DNA of 47,282 nt from Bacteroidales bacterium (GCA_012838585.1 DUPB01000038.1:1-47282), one strand, 5' to 3'. Shown: positions 1 through 11,039, counted from the first letter of the stretch. Notes: generated by a model from the letters alone, not told the origin. A program made the numbers and translations.

Positions 1-268
1 AGGAGAGCAGCAAGATGTTGCTCGAATGTTCCACCGGGGTAGAGAGAATGGTATTCCGGTCGTGCGACACCACTTCGGCCGCGGAGTACCTCGTATCCAT
101 TGCCGGCTTGAATATCTCCACCTGTTGCTTCGCGAACTTCGCACGCCGCAATCGCCTTAGCAGCTCTTCGGTTTTACCGGAGAACATCGACCCGCAGATT
201 ACCTCTAGACGGCCCACTTGCTGGCTATCGCGGCGGGGGATATCATGAAAATTGCTATCGTCATACAT
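1..268 (-). CDS. tdk: Thymidine kinase, partial (N-terminal part; runs off the window start)
   Basis: Reverse-strand translation from the ATG at 268: [62 protein letters not shown]...VVSHD; P-loop [14 protein letters not shown] is typical of thymidine kinase. Missing from the ORF track because it has no stop inside the window. Confidence 0.93.
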   Translation of the reverse strand, partial: MYDDSNFHDIPRRDSQQVGRLEVICGSMFSGKTEELLRRLRRAKFAKQQVEIFKPAMDTRYSAAEVVSHDRNTILSTPVEHSSNILLLS

Positions 269-288
269 TCCTTATCTTCGTTTAATTG

Positions 289-319
289 CACTGTACCGAG
301 ACGCTCACCCGGTACAGTG
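289..319. other. Perfect 10-bp inverted repeat (CACTGTACCG/CGGTACAGTG, 11-nt loop) between mutS and tdk
   Basis: Read directly at 289-298 and 310-319; no clear U-tract on either side. Confidence 0.6.
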
Positions 320-411
320 GCTATTGTCATTACCGTTGCCAAATATGGCTACCTTGTCGCCAACCTCGTGGAATTCCCATTGCAAGGGTTGTGCGGTTTA
401 TGGGTAACGGG

Positions 412-3027
412 TTACTTTCCTTTAAGTATCTTCTTAATATCGTTGAGCTTGTTCAGCGCCTCTATGGGGGTGAGGTTGTTCACGTCGAGGTCTATGATCT
501 CGTCACGAATATGGCTCAGAACGGGATCGTCCAGTTGGAAGAAGCTCAGCTGGTACCCCTCCCTTTTCTCCACGAAGTCGCGCAACGGCTTCCTTATCTC
601 ATCTTTTCGGTTGGCCGTTTCCATCTGCGCGAGGATCGCCTCGGCCCGCTGGGTGATGCTTGGAGGCATTCCCGCCATCTGGGCCACGTGGATGCCGAAG
701 CTATGTTCGCTTCCGCCCGGTACCAGCTTCCGGAGGAAGATCACCTTGTTATCGACCTCTTTTATGGCCACGTTGTAGTTCTTTACCCGCTTGAACGACT
801 TGGCCATCTCGTTGAGCTCGTGGTAGTGGGTGGCGAAGAGCGTTTTCGCCCGTATCCCCGGGTGTTCGTGGATGTACTCCACGATGGCCCACGCGATGGA
901 TATCCCGTCGTAGGTGCTGGTACCCCTTCCCAGCTCATCGAACAAGACCAAGCTACGCGATGAGAGGTTGTTGAGGATGTTGGCCGCCTCGTTCATCTCC
1001 ACCATGAAGGTCGATTCGCCCATGGAGATGTTATCGGATGCCCCCACCCGGGTGAATATCTTGTCTACCGCCCCGATCTTGGCCGACTCTGCCGGCACGA
1101 AGCTCCCGATTTGCGCCATCAGCGTGATGAGCGCGGTTTGTCGCAGGAAGGCCGACTTCCCCGCCATGTTGGGCCCGGTGATGATAACGATCTGTTGCGT
1201 ATCGCTGTCCAGGTAGGTGTCGTTCGCGATATAGGGTTCATCGGGGGGTAGTTGTAGCTCGATTACCGGGTGTCGCCCGTTCTTGATCTCGATCACGTCC
1301 GACTCGTTCACCTCCGGCCGTATATACCGGTTCTCCCGCGCCACGTTCGCGAACGAGAGCAGGCAGTCGGCCCGCGCGATGACGTTGGCGTTGGCCTGTA
1401 TGGCGGGGATGTACTGGAGCAGGCTCTCCACCAGCGTGGCGTAGATCTCGCTCTCCAGCGCGATGATCTTCTCTTCCGCCCCCAGTATCTTCTCCTCGTA
1501 CTTCTTCAGCTCGTCGGTAATGTACCGTTCCGCGCTCACCAGCGTCTGCTTCCGTGTCCATTCGGGTGGCACCTTCTCTTTATGCGTGTTCCTCACCTCG
1601 ATGTAGTAACCGAACACGTTGTTGAATGCCACCTTGAGCGAGGGGATACCGGTTTTCTCGCTCTCTCGCTGCTGTAGCTGCATTAGGTAATCCTTTCCCG
1701 AGTACGCGATGTCGCGCAACTCATCCAGTTCCTCGTTTACCCCTTCGCGGATGTAGCCTCCCTTGTTCAAGAGGGCGGGAGGGTCGGGCATGACCTCTCG
1801 CTCTATCCGGTCGCGGGCAGGTAGACAGGGATCCAGCTGCTCTCCCATTTGCTGCAGGCTGGGGTTGTCCGAAGCCATGAATGCTTCCTTGATAGGCTCG
1901 ATGGCCGTGAGTGCCACCTTTAGCTGTACCACCTCCCGGGGTGATATCCTTCCCGTGGCCGCCTTGGAGATGATGCGTTCCAGGTCGCCAATCAGCGTGA
2001 GCTGTTTTTCCAGCAGCTCTTTCAGTCGCGGTTCACGGAAGAAGTGTTCCACCACGGAGAGCCGCCTGTTTATCGGCTCCACCTCCTGCAGCGGGAACAC
2101 CACCCAGCGACGGAGCAGCCTAGACCCCATGGGCGATATCGTCTTGTCCAGTACCTCCAGCAGGCTTTTCCCTCCCTCGTTCATTGGCGCGAGCAGCTCC
2201 AGGCTGCGCACCGTGAACTTGTCCAGCCGAACGAACCGCTCCTCCTCGATGCGGGTGAGCGCGTTGATATGTTCAACCTGGGTGTGCTTCGTGATATCGA
2301 GGTAGTGCAGGATGGCACCGGAGGCGATGAGGCCATCCTCCAGATGCTCAACACCAAACCCTTTGAGGCTTTTCGTTTGGAAGTGCGACAGCAGCTTGTC
2401 CCGGCTGGCGCTCTCGGTGAATATCCAGTCGTCCAGCTCCGACAGCAGCCAGTTATGGCCGAAATGCTCTTGAAACTTTTTTCGTTTCCCGTGCTCTATC
2501 AGCACCTCTTTGGGGGAGAAGTTAGAAAGCAGCTTATCCACGTCGTTCCGGTCGCCCTCGGAGGTGAGGAACTCCCCGGTGGAGATGTCGAGGAAGGCGA
2601 TACCGAACCGGTTGCTTTTGTCGAGATGAACCGCGCAGAGGAAGTTGTTTTCCTTGTGGTTCAGCACGTTGTCGTTTATCGAAACGCCCGGCGTCACCAA
2701 CTCGGTGATGCCCCTTTTCACCAGTTTCTTTGCCTTCTTCGGGTCTTCCAACTGGTCGCATATGGCCACCCGTTTCCCGGCCCTCACCAGCTTTGGCAGG
2801 TAGGTGTCCAACGCGTGGTGCGGGAAGCCGGCCAGCTCCACGAAGTGTGCCGCCCCGTTGGCCCTTCGGGTCAACGTGATACCCAGTATCTCCGCCGTCA
2901 GGATGGCGTCGTCTGAAAAGGTCTCGTAAAAATCGCCGACTCGGAACAGCAGGATGGCATCGGGATGCTCCTTCTTAATATCGGCGTATTGCAGCATCAT
3001 GGGCGTTTCCGCTATCTTCTTTCCCAC
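412..3027 (-). CDS. mutS: DNA mismatch repair protein MutS
   Basis: 871 aa; [30 protein letters not shown], Walker [42 protein letters not shown]. Confidence 0.98.
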   Translation of the reverse strand: MGKKIAETPMMLQYADIKKEHPDAILLFRVGDFYETFSDDAILTAEILGITLTRRANGAAHFVELAGFPHHALDTYLPKLVRAGKRVAICDQLEDPKKAKKLVKRGITELVTPGVSINDNVLNHKENNFLCAVHLDKSNRFGIAFLDISTGEFLTSEGDRNDVDKLLSNFSPKEVLIEHGKRKKFQEHFGHNWLLSELDDWIFTESASRDKLLSHFQTKSLKGFGVEHLEDGLIASGAILHYLDITKHTQVEHINALTRIEEERFVRLDKFTVRSLELLAPMNEGGKSLLEVLDKTISPMGSRLLRRWVVFPLQEVEPINRRLSVVEHFFREPRLKELLEKQLTLIGDLERIISKAATGRISPREVVQLKVALTAIEPIKEAFMASDNPSLQQMGEQLDPCLPARDRIEREVMPDPPALLNKGGYIREGVNEELDELRDIAYSGKDYLMQLQQRESEKTGIPSLKVAFNNVFGYYIEVRNTHKEKVPPEWTRKQTLVSAERYITDELKKYEEKILGAEEKIIALESEIYATLVESLLQYIPAIQANANVIARADCLLSFANVARENRYIRPEVNESDVIEIKNGRHPVIELQLPPDEPYIANDTYLDSDTQQIVIITGPNMAGKSAFLRQTALITLMAQIGSFVPAESAKIGAVDKIFTRVGASDNISMGESTFMVEMNEAANILNNLSSRSLVLFDELGRGTSTYDGISIAWAIVEYIHEHPGIRAKTLFATHYHELNEMAKSFKRVKNYNVAIKEVDNKVIFLRKLVPGGSEHSFGIHVAQMAGMPPSITQRAEAILAQMETANRKDEIRKPLRDFVEKREGYQLSFFQLDDPVLSHIRDEIIDLDVNNLTPIEALNKLNDIKKILKGK

Positions 3028-3109
3028 GGGTTTCTCCTCTCGTTATTCACGTTGCATTTGCATGCTATTTTTATTACACGACTGTTTATACAAAAGTAGT
3101 TGAAAAAAA

Positions 3110-3808
3110 TCAATTTTCGAGCAAGAGCCTCCTTAATTCCTCCACCCCTTTTGACGCGCCCATTTTTATATGGTGCACGTCCCGACGGTAGGTTCGCACG
3201 TCCTTGGGATCGATCAGGTAGACGGGCGCGTGGCTCGGCACATCGCCCAGCAGCCCTGCCGCGGGATAGACGTTCATGGAGGTACCGATGATCACGAAGA
3301 TGTCCGCTTTCTGGCAGATGGCTGCCGCGCGGGGGATCAGGGGTACCGCCTCGCCGAACCAGACGATATGCGGCCTCAGTTGGAACCCCTTCTCGCACTT
3401 GTCGCCCATCCGTATGTCGGGTTTCGACGGGTCCACCTCGTAGACGAGTGACGGGTCGCCCGTGGAGCGCACCTTCATCAGTTCGCCGTGCAGGTGCAGC
3501 ACGTTCGTGCTGCCCGCCCTTTCGTGCAGGTCGTCCACGTTTTGCGTGATGATGTGTACCTCGAACTCTTTCTCCATTTCGGCCAGCCCTTGATGCCCCG
3601 CGTTGGGTTTAGCGTTTAGCAGCTCCCTTCTCCGTTGATTGTAGAACTCCTGCACCAGTCCCGGGTTCGCCGCGAACCCCTCAGGGGTTGCCACTTGCTC
3701 TACCGGGTGTTGCTCCCACAGTCCCCCGGAATCGCGAAAGGTGGCGATTCCACTTTCGGCACTCATGCCCGCCCCTGTTAAAACGACTAATTTCTTTTTC
3801 ATATTCAT
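3110..3808 (-). CDS. cobB: NAD-dependent protein deacylase, Sir2 family
   Basis: 232 aa; LTGAGMSAESGIATFRDSGGLW, ITQNVDDLHERAGS, LHGE, IIGTSMNVYPAAGL sirtuin motifs. Confidence 0.93.
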   Translation of the reverse strand: MNMKKKLVVLTGAGMSAESGIATFRDSGGLWEQHPVEQVATPEGFAANPGLVQEFYNQRRRELLNAKPNAGHQGLAEMEKEFEVHIITQNVDDLHERAGSTNVLHLHGELMKVRSTGDPSLVYEVDPSKPDIRMGDKCEKGFQLRPHIVWFGEAVPLIPRAAAICQKADIFVIIGTSMNVYPAAGLLGDVPSHAPVYLIDPKDVRTYRRDVHHIKMGASKGVEELRRLLLEN

Positions 3809-3825
3809 TCGATTATTTTGTTATT

Positions 3826-3895
3826 ACTTAACTTTCGCGTGATTTATGTCAGTCGAGCCTGAAAGCTAATAAACAGTTACAGGCGAAAGTTAAGT
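3826..3895. repeat. 13-bp perfect inverted repeat (ACTTAACTTTCGC / GCGAAAGTTAAGT) separated by 44 bp, upstream of cobB
   Basis: Arms at 3826-3838 and 3883-3895. Confidence 0.7.
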
Positions 3896-4084
3896 TATTA
3901 TTACCCTCTTTACCTTCAAATATAGCCTTTTTATTCCGAATTCGGGAAAAATGGCTTTAAAATCGCTTCGCATTATAAAAGAATAACGTTGCAACTTGGA
4001 GGTGAAAATTGAACTTCGCGTGTGAAAAATCGCATTTTTCGGTGAATAATAACTCTTTTTGATGTTTGTTTCGCGTTAATTTCT

Positions 4085-4092
4085 TACCTTTG
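4085..4092 (+). promoter_or_regulatory. Candidate Bacteroidetes -7 box TACCTTTG upstream of the FKBP gene
   Basis: Matches TAnnTTTG; a TTTG lies upstream at 4065-4068, but the 16-bp spacing is shorter than the usual ~19. Confidence 0.45.
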
Positions 4093-4189
4093 TCGATTGA
4101 TTTTCAAAAAGGGAGATATTTCGACGAATTAATCGTTGTATATTCCAAAAGTACATTATTATTATTAAATTATTAAATATAGACAAACA

Positions 4190-5203
4190 ATGAAGAAGAC
4201 AATGTTAGGCACCTTGGGTGCAGTGGTTGTAATTTCAGTAATGATGGTTTCGTGCGTTGGAGCATCCACGCCGAAGGCCTCGCTGAAGAACGCGGTAGAC
4301 AGCGTTTCTTACGCTTACGGGGTAACCATGGCCGATCAAGGGCTGGTGCAGTTCCTGGAGCAACAGGGCGTGTTGACGAGTTCGTCCAACATTGAGCACG
4401 ATTATCAGATGCGCATTGCCGCTGCAGATTCCACCGAGAAGTTGGCATTGCAGAAAGAGATGGCCGCGAAGGTCGATTCCGTGAACAAATTGAACGCCCC
4501 TCAGCTTGCCCAGTTTATCAAGGGGTTGAAAGATGCGATTAACCTGGAAGAAAAATCGGCCTACGCGCAAGGGCTGGGCATCGGGACGCAGTTCTCGCAA
4601 ATGATGCTCCCGCAAGTCAACACGCTGCTGTACGGCGAGGATGGTGAGCAAAAAGTGAACACCACCCAGCTCCTTTCCGGGCTGATATCCGTGTTGAAAA
4701 AGGAAGAACTGGCCATTAGCACAATGGATGCGAATGCCTACGTCCAGCAAGAGATCGAGAAGGCGCAAGAGGCCGAGCGGATTCGTCAGGAAGAGGAGCT
4801 AAAGATCGAGTACGCTGAAAGCATTGCCGAGGGCGATACCTTTATGGAAGAAAACGGCAAGCGTGAAGAGGTGGTAACGCTTCCCAGCGGACTGCAATAC
4901 GAGATATTGAAGCAAGGAACAGGCGCTGTTCCCACGGAAACCGACCGCGTGAAGGTGCACTACCATGGGACGCTCATTGATGGGACCGTATTCGACAGTA
5001 GTGTAGAGAGGGGCGAGCCCGCCACGTTTGGCGTTACGCAGGTAATTGCCGGGTGGACGGAAGCGTTGAAATTGATGCCCGTTGGTTCTAAGTGGCGCTT
5101 GTACGTGCCTTACGACTTGGCGTACGGGTCGCAGGATCGCGGAACTATTAAGCCCTTCTCGAACCTAATCTTTGAGGTTGAGTTGTTGGGTATAGAAAAA
5201 TAA
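4190..5203 (+). CDS. FKBP-type peptidyl-prolyl cis-trans isomerase, exported
   Basis: 337 aa; N-terminal signal/lipoprotein-like segment (VVISVMMVSCVG), FKBP-N region, C-terminal VKVHYHGTLIDGTVFDSSVERGEPATFGVTQVIAGWTEALKLMPVGSKWRLYVPYDLAYG. Confidence 0.95.
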   Translation: MKKTMLGTLGAVVVISVMMVSCVGASTPKASLKNAVDSVSYAYGVTMADQGLVQFLEQQGVLTSSSNIEHDYQMRIAAADSTEKLALQKEMAAKVDSVNKLNAPQLAQFIKGLKDAINLEEKSAYAQGLGIGTQFSQMMLPQVNTLLYGEDGEQKVNTTQLLSGLISVLKKEELAISTMDANAYVQQEIEKAQEAERIRQEEELKIEYAESIAEGDTFMEENGKREEVVTLPSGLQYEILKQGTGAVPTETDRVKVHYHGTLIDGTVFDSSVERGEPATFGVTQVIAGWTEALKLMPVGSKWRLYVPYDLAYGSQDRGTIKPFSNLIFEVELLGIEK

Positions 5204-5318
5204 GATTCACGATTCGCTTTTGCGGACGTTTTTCACTGCAGCTTATCCATCGCGTGGCATCGTGCACGCTTTGGGATGGGGGGGTTCCCCAGGCTATGGC
5301 AAACGCTAACATGATTGA

Positions 5319-5346
5319 GGCTGCATCGGGGTTTCCCGAGGCAGCC
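5319..5346 (+). other. Strong GC-rich hairpin downstream of the FKBP gene
   Basis: GGCTGCATCGGG (5319-5330) / CCCGAGGCAGCC (5335-5346), one mismatch, 4-nt loop; no long T tract. Confidence 0.55.
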
Positions 5347-5423
5347 ACATTTACGTGTGTACGTTTTATCCGCCTCTTTTTAAAAAAAAGAGCAAAAAAA
5401 TCATTTTTTTAAAGAAAAAGATA

Positions 5424-5431
5424 TATATTTG
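5424..5431 (+). promoter_or_regulatory. Candidate -7 box TATATTTG for the susC operon
   Basis: TAnnTTTG match about 165 bp upstream of susC, implying a long 5' UTR. Confidence 0.5.
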
Positions 5432-5598
5432 TAAATTGCAGGGGGAGAATCGCTTGTGGGAAATGCTGTTGCCGTGTATGTGGTACCACGCCACTCCCAT
5501 GAGTTTGGCCTTTTTGCCTTTAGAAGAGGCCTACCCGTGAGCAAAAATAGACAAGCAGTAAATAGTAACGTGAGTGTTTAATTAATAAAGTAGAGTTT

Positions 5599-8562
5599 AT
5601 GAAGAAAAAACTTATTGCGTTTTTGTCCCTGTTCTTTATTGGAATAGGGTTCCTAGCCGCTCAGACACAAGTACGAGGTACCGTGGTGGATGAGGAGGGG
5701 GAGCCGGCCATTGGTGCCACTATTCAGATTAAAGGAACCATGCAAGGGACGGTGACCGACGTCAATGGCAATTTCAGCCTGTCCGCTCCCTCGGATGGAA
5801 TGTTAGTGGTTTCATACGTTGGCTTTATTACACAGGAGGTGAAAGTTAGCCCAACCGTGAGGGTCGTTCTCCTTTCCGGGACAAGGGCCTTGGATGAGGT
5901 AGTAGTGGTTGCTTACGGTACGGTAACACGGGAAGCCAAGACCGGAGCCGTGAGCACGGTCAGCGGGGCCAATATTGCAGATGCCCCGGTTGTATCGATG
6001 GATAAAGCCCTGGGAGGAAAAATCGCCGGTGTTTCTATCACCGCGAGTTCAGGACAACCGGGTGCGGCCTCTTCCATCCGTATTCGTGGCACCTCCTCCA
6101 TTAACGCGGGGAATAACCCCTTGTGGGTGGTCGATGGTATTCCTGTCTTAACGGGTAACGCCACTTACTTTTTGAACACGGGTAACCTGCTCTCCTCCAT
6201 TAACCCTAATGATATCGAGAGTATTACCGTGCTGAAAGACGCCGCGGCGGCCTCCGTTTACGGTAGCCGGGCAGCCAACGGGGTGATATTGGTGACCACC
6301 AAGAGCGGGAAAGAGGGAAGAACCAGTTTCTCTGCCCGTGCAAGGTACGGGGCCTCGTGGTTGGCCAACGACAACAACTTTGGCGTGATGAGTGCATCAC
6401 AGCTCCTTGATTATCAAAGAGATGCGATCAAGAACATTGGTCAGAACCCCGATGATCCAACGAGCACTTATTATCGTCCCAAGGAGATCTTGAGTCGTCC
6501 GCTAACCAACTGGATGGATCATGTTACCCGAATAGGCAACCTGCAAGAGTACGAGGTTAACGCATCGGGCAGCAACGTCCGGGCCAAGTACTACAGCTCC
6601 CTTACCTACAACCGTACCGATGGCGTGTTCTACGGGGTAGATATGAACAAGGTTACCGGGCGCTTGAACGCCGATTACAAGTTAACGAACAACCTCGAAA
6701 CCGGTACAAGGGTTAACTTTACCTATACCGAAGGAAATGACGTACCGATGCAATCGCTCTATTACGTGAACCCGATATTCGCCGGGATGATGATCCTACC
6801 ATGGACGCCCGCGTACGATGACGAAGGCAAGCACAATGCCAAAATCGCGGAGAACAGCAATTCTAACCCGCGTGCGACTGCCGAGTACGATGATCAATTC
6901 TCAAAGTCGTATCAAATGTTGGGGAATATCTACCTGCAATGGAATCCCATCTCGAAGCTCGCGTTGAAGACCACCAACGCCATCGAGACCATCAGCAGCG
7001 AAGGACGCAGGTACTGGTCGCCGGAGACAAGCAGTGGCGTAGGTATGTTGCAGGCGAGCACGCAGAGTTACGTGCAGTTAACCACGTCGAACACCGCCAC
7101 CTACAACGATGTGTTTTTTGATGATCATCACGTGCGTTTCCTCTTGGGACAGGAGGCTCAGAAGTACACGTCTCGATCCATGTACGCGTATGCTCCCGAC
7201 GTGAACCCCGATATACCCTACATTCAAACGGCACCTCAAACGGATGTTGAAGCGTCGCAATCGCATACCGCCAGAACCATGCTCTCTTTCTTTGGGATAC
7301 TGGATTACAACTATTCCGATAAGTATTACCTGCAAGCCTCCTTGCGTTCTGACGGCAGCTCTCTGTTTGGATCGGAGAACCAGTGGGGAACCTTCTATTC
7401 CGTGGGTGCCTCCTGGAATATTCACCGAGAGGGTTTTATGGAAAGCTTGGATTTCGTGAACCTGCTTAAGTTGCGGGCCAGTTACGGGCTTAACGGGAAT
7501 AACAACATTTCTGCCTACCAGGCTTATGGGGTGTATTCGAACGCCCAATATAACGGGGCTACCGGTATGCTACCCAGCCGCCCCTCGAACCCCTACCTCT
7601 CTTGGGAAAAGAACGGGACCTGGAATATAGGGCTCGACTTGAGGGTGCTGGACAGAATAGACGCGAATATAGATGTGTATAGCCGTAAAACCACCGATAT
7701 GCTGCTGGATAAAAACGTGCCGCAGACAACCGGTTTCTCCACCAACTTTCTCAACATCGGATCGCTTATGAACCGTGGGGTGGAGTTGCAGTTGAGCTAC
7801 GATATTTTCAACACTAACGAATTCGCGTGGGATGTGGGTGCCAACATCGCGTTTAACAAAACCAAGATCACGGACCTGGCCGATAACGAGGAGATTGCTT
7901 ACGCTACGGATGGTCGTTTGCGTCACATGGTGGGCAAATCGCTTTATACCTTCAGGCTCCGTGACTACTACGGGGTAGACCCCACCAACGGGGATGCCTT
8001 GTACCGTGATGAGCAGGGTAACATGACGAACGATTTCAATAAGGCGCGCTACGTGTATCCGGCCTCACCGGAACCCAAGTTCACCGGGGGATTCAACACG
8101 AGCCTGGCTTGGAAAGGGTTCCACTTGGGTGCGTTCTTTGAATTTAAAGGGGGTAACCACGTGATGTTGATCGAGCGTCGCTACCTCGAGTCAGACGGTG
8201 CACAAATGAACAACAACCAGTTGTTAACGGCCCTCAATTACTGGAAGAAGCCGGGAGACACGGGTGTGAATCCCAAGCCGTTGGCTGGAAACACCACCCA
8301 GAGTAACCACTTTAGCACCACCCGCTTTTTGCAACGGGGAGATTATCTTCGCGTGAAAGATGTCACGCTCTCTTACAATTTACCTGGTGAACTATTGGAG
8401 CGCATTAAGGTTAAAGGATTAAAACTTTACCTCAGCGCGCAAAACATCTATACCTTCCATGATGTGGACTGGTGGGATCCCGAGCGCGGGGTAGACGGTA
8501 TAGGATACGGTATTTACCCGATGACCAAGGCATTTATTGGAGGTATTGAACTCTCGTTTTAA
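5599..8562 (+). CDS. SusC/RagA-family TonB-linked outer-membrane protein
   Basis: 987 aa; signal peptide, carboxypeptidase-D-like N-domain (VRGTVVDEEGEPAIGATIQIKGT), plug domain (IRIRGTSSINAGNNPLWVVDGIPV, DAAAASVYGSRAANGVILVTTKSGK), C-terminal LYLSAQNIYTF. Confidence 0.97.
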   Translation: MKKKLIAFLSLFFIGIGFLAAQTQVRGTVVDEEGEPAIGATIQIKGTMQGTVTDVNGNFSLSAPSDGMLVVSYVGFITQEVKVSPTVRVVLLSGTRALDEVVVVAYGTVTREAKTGAVSTVSGANIADAPVVSMDKALGGKIAGVSITASSGQPGAASSIRIRGTSSINAGNNPLWVVDGIPVLTGNATYFLNTGNLLSSINPNDIESITVLKDAAAASVYGSRAANGVILVTTKSGKEGRTSFSARARYGASWLANDNNFGVMSASQLLDYQRDAIKNIGQNPDDPTSTYYRPKEILSRPLTNWMDHVTRIGNLQEYEVNASGSNVRAKYYSSLTYNRTDGVFYGVDMNKVTGRLNADYKLTNNLETGTRVNFTYTEGNDVPMQSLYYVNPIFAGMMILPWTPAYDDEGKHNAKIAENSNSNPRATAEYDDQFSKSYQMLGNIYLQWNPISKLALKTTNAIETISSEGRRYWSPETSSGVGMLQASTQSYVQLTTSNTATYNDVFFDDHHVRFLLGQEAQKYTSRSMYAYAPDVNPDIPYIQTAPQTDVEASQSHTARTMLSFFGILDYNYSDKYYLQASLRSDGSSLFGSENQWGTFYSVGASWNIHREGFMESLDFVNLLKLRASYGLNGNNNISAYQAYGVYSNAQYNGATGMLPSRPSNPYLSWEKNGTWNIGLDLRVLDRIDANIDVYSRKTTDMLLDKNVPQTTGFSTNFLNIGSLMNRGVELQLSYDIFNTNEFAWDVGANIAFNKTKITDLADNEEIAYATDGRLRHMVGKSLYTFRLRDYYGVDPTNGDALYRDEQGNMTNDFNKARYVYPASPEPKFTGGFNTSLAWKGFHLGAFFEFKGGNHVMLIERRYLESDGAQMNNNQLLTALNYWKKPGDTGVNPKPLAGNTTQSNHFSTTRFLQRGDYLRVKDVTLSYNLPGELLERIKVKGLKLYLSAQNIYTFHDVDWWDPERGVDGIGYGIYPMTKAFIGGIELSF

Positions 8563-8629
8563 TGATGAGCAAGGGTTACATCAATCCATTGTATGGCTAT
8601 GAATTGTTAAGTCAATAAAAAAATAAAGT

Positions 8630-10063
8630 ATGAAAAAAATATATCTTTTAATAATCGCGGCAACGCTCTTGGTCGTTTCGTGTGATGATTTCCTTAACCA
8701 GGCTCCCGTTATGCAGCAGAGTACGGAACTCACCCTTGCCACCTACAAAGGTCTGGACAACGCCACGTTTGCCGCCTACGCCCCGTTGGTAAGTACCAAC
8801 TGGTACGGGGCTTCTTTTATCATCGACGCGGAGCTGCGCAGCGGGAACGGGTATCGCGACGTGGATAAAAACTCGGGTCGTTACACGGTTCCCTATAACT
8901 TCTCCTACACTTCTACTTCCACGCCCGCGTTGTGGGGAACCGCCTATTACGTGATATCGGCGGTTAACAACGTGATCGCTGAGTTGGAAGGTAAGGCGGG
9001 AGTAGATGGGGTTACCCAGCAAGACGTGGATAACTTGCACGCGGAGTGCCTTTTCCTGAGGGGACTCGCGCACTTTGATCTCGTACGTACGTACGCGAAG
9101 CAATACACGGTAGATAAAACCTCGTTAGGAGTTCCCTACGTGTTCATCACCGACCCGGCTGGACAACCGGCCCGGGATGATGTTGCAACGGTGTACAACA
9201 ACATCGTTACCGACCTCACCACGGCTGAGGGGCTTATTGCAGACGGCTATACCCGTGGTGGGGTGGCCAGCAAGACCTCCGTTGCCAGCAAGCTGGCTAT
9301 TCAAGCACTGCTTTCCAGGGTGTACCTATACATGGGAGAGTGGCAAAAATCGGCCAATTACGCTACTACGGTAATCAACAGCGGTACGTACGATTTATGG
9401 AAGGCTGATGAGTACGCGGCCGCGTTTAAGGAAGACGCGCAGTCGGGCGGAGAGGTAATATTCGACGTGTACGGCTTGAAGTCCAACAGTTATGACGGGT
9501 ACTGGGACGGTATTAGCTACCTTACCCGGCCCGATGGCTATTCGGATGCCGCCGCGAGCAATGACCTTGTCGAACTCTACGATGATGGCGACGTGAGGGG
9601 CACCATGTTTATTCAGGACCTCAACGAGGCACCGGCGGGAACCTATTGGACCACCAAGTACGCCGGGAAAGATAAGGGAACGCCCGATGTGAGTAACACC
9701 ATCGTGTTGCGTTTGAGCGAGATGTACCTTAACCGGGCAGAGGCGATCACGCGCGGGGCTACCGTTTCGGGAGTGACCGCCGTGTCGGACCTGAACGCGA
9801 TTAGAACGAATCGTGGGGCATCTGAAATCGCTAGCGCCGGTGTGAACGACGTGTTGAAAGAGCGCCGCCTGGAACTTGCTTGGGAAGGGCATCACTGGTA
9901 TGACCTCGCCCGCACCAGGGGAAGCGTGACCCGCGTGCACTACAGCGGGGCGGAAGTGGCCCGGAACATACCGGCCGACAGCCACTACTGGGCACTGCCT
10001 ATCAACAAGAGAGAGCTGGAAGTAAACGAGAACCTCGTTCAGAACCCAGGCTACGATAAGTAA
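8630..10063 (+). CDS. SusD/RagB-family nutrient-binding lipoprotein
   Basis: 477 aa; lipobox VVSCDDFLNQAP, LFLRGLAHFDLVRTYAKQY, LRLSEMYLNRAEA, ERRLELAWEGHHWYDLAR. Confidence 0.96.
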   Translation: MKKIYLLIIAATLLVVSCDDFLNQAPVMQQSTELTLATYKGLDNATFAAYAPLVSTNWYGASFIIDAELRSGNGYRDVDKNSGRYTVPYNFSYTSTSTPALWGTAYYVISAVNNVIAELEGKAGVDGVTQQDVDNLHAECLFLRGLAHFDLVRTYAKQYTVDKTSLGVPYVFITDPAGQPARDDVATVYNNIVTDLTTAEGLIADGYTRGGVASKTSVASKLAIQALLSRVYLYMGEWQKSANYATTVINSGTYDLWKADEYAAAFKEDAQSGGEVIFDVYGLKSNSYDGYWDGISYLTRPDGYSDAAASNDLVELYDDGDVRGTMFIQDLNEAPAGTYWTTKYAGKDKGTPDVSNTIVLRLSEMYLNRAEAITRGATVSGVTAVSDLNAIRTNRGASEIASAGVNDVLKERRLELAWEGHHWYDLARTRGSVTRVHYSGAEVARNIPADSHYWALPINKRELEVNENLVQNPGYDK

Positions 10064-10105
10064 TCGAAGCCCGATAATAATGTTTAACTTGCAAAACAGA
10101 GTAAT

Positions 10106-11008
10106 ATGAATAAAATAATAGTATATATCACTGTGCTGGCAGGTATCCTGTTGTTAGGCGCTTGTAACTTGAACGAATATCCCAAGTTCGACGATGCCGA
10201 TGCATTCGTGGCCTTTCAAGGAACCCGGTTTTCAGTGAACGAGTTCGAGGTAGATGAGAACAACGATACCATTATCCCTACCTTACGTGTCCCGGTTCGG
10301 TTAACTTCGCTAAGCGGGTTGCCTAGCACCGTTGGCTTCAAAGTGATTGATGGTACCGCGGTGGCCGGTAGGGACTTCAAGTTGAAAGGGGGAGCCTCCG
10401 TCCTTAACTTTGATGGCGATGTTGAAAATGCCGTTCGGTATATCGAGTTGGATGTTATCCCGCACATCGGTGAGTTCACTGGAGACCTGGTGTTCAGCCT
10501 TGCCCTTACTAGTTCAGGAGAGGTGAACATGGGGGGTAACGACACGGTCAGCGTGACCATCATGGATAAGGATCACCCGCTATCCGCGATATTGGGTTCC
10601 TACACGGGATCAGGTGATGACGCGTGGGGTGGCGGTGTTTATTCTTGGAGCAACGTGGTGTTTGAAAAAGACGAAAGCGACATCACTAAAATCTGGATAG
10701 TTAACGTCTTTTCTGGTTATCCTTCACCTTTAAAAGTATACGGCGTTGTTAACGAGGAAAAGACGGAGATAAGCGTGCCCGTTACCCAAGACGTGGGGAC
10801 GATAAGCGGATATACTGGTCGTTTTGCCGCGGCAACGATTCCCTACTCGCTATTACCGGATGGGGAGAAGCTGATCTTTAGCATTGATGGAGGTACGGTA
10901 GCGCTAACACAGCCCTATCAGGTAGGGATACAGGCTATTAATCCGTCCACCGGGGTATCAGCCGGGTGGTTCGAGAGGGTAACAGGCCTCAAATACGTGA
11001 AGAATTAA
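10106..11008 (+). CDS. Lipoprotein with a Calx-beta-like domain, SusCD-associated
   Basis: 300 aa; LLLGACNLNEYPKFDD lipobox; VGFKVIDGTAVAGRDFKLKGGASVLNFDGD...VTIMDKDHP is Calx-beta-like. Confidence 0.75.
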   Translation: MNKIIVYITVLAGILLLGACNLNEYPKFDDADAFVAFQGTRFSVNEFEVDENNDTIIPTLRVPVRLTSLSGLPSTVGFKVIDGTAVAGRDFKLKGGASVLNFDGDVENAVRYIELDVIPHIGEFTGDLVFSLALTSSGEVNMGGNDTVSVTIMDKDHPLSAILGSYTGSGDDAWGGGVYSWSNVVFEKDESDITKIWIVNVFSGYPSPLKVYGVVNEEKTEISVPVTQDVGTISGYTGRFAAATIPYSLLPDGEKLIFSIDGGTVALTQPYQVGIQAINPSTGVSAGWFERVTGLKYVKN

Positions 11009-11039
11009 AGCGAGTGATAACGATAAATAATAATACGAA

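Noticed and set aside
286-963. 225-aa plus-strand ORF (and 1270-1677, 2044-2916 etc.) opposite mutS
   Set aside because: Antisense shadow ORFs inside a clear MutS coding region; no recognisable motifs, codon pattern explained by the opposite strand.
5355-5540. 61-aa ORF in the susC leader
   Set aside because: Lies across the promoter and structured leader; A/T-rich Lys-run translation with no SD support.
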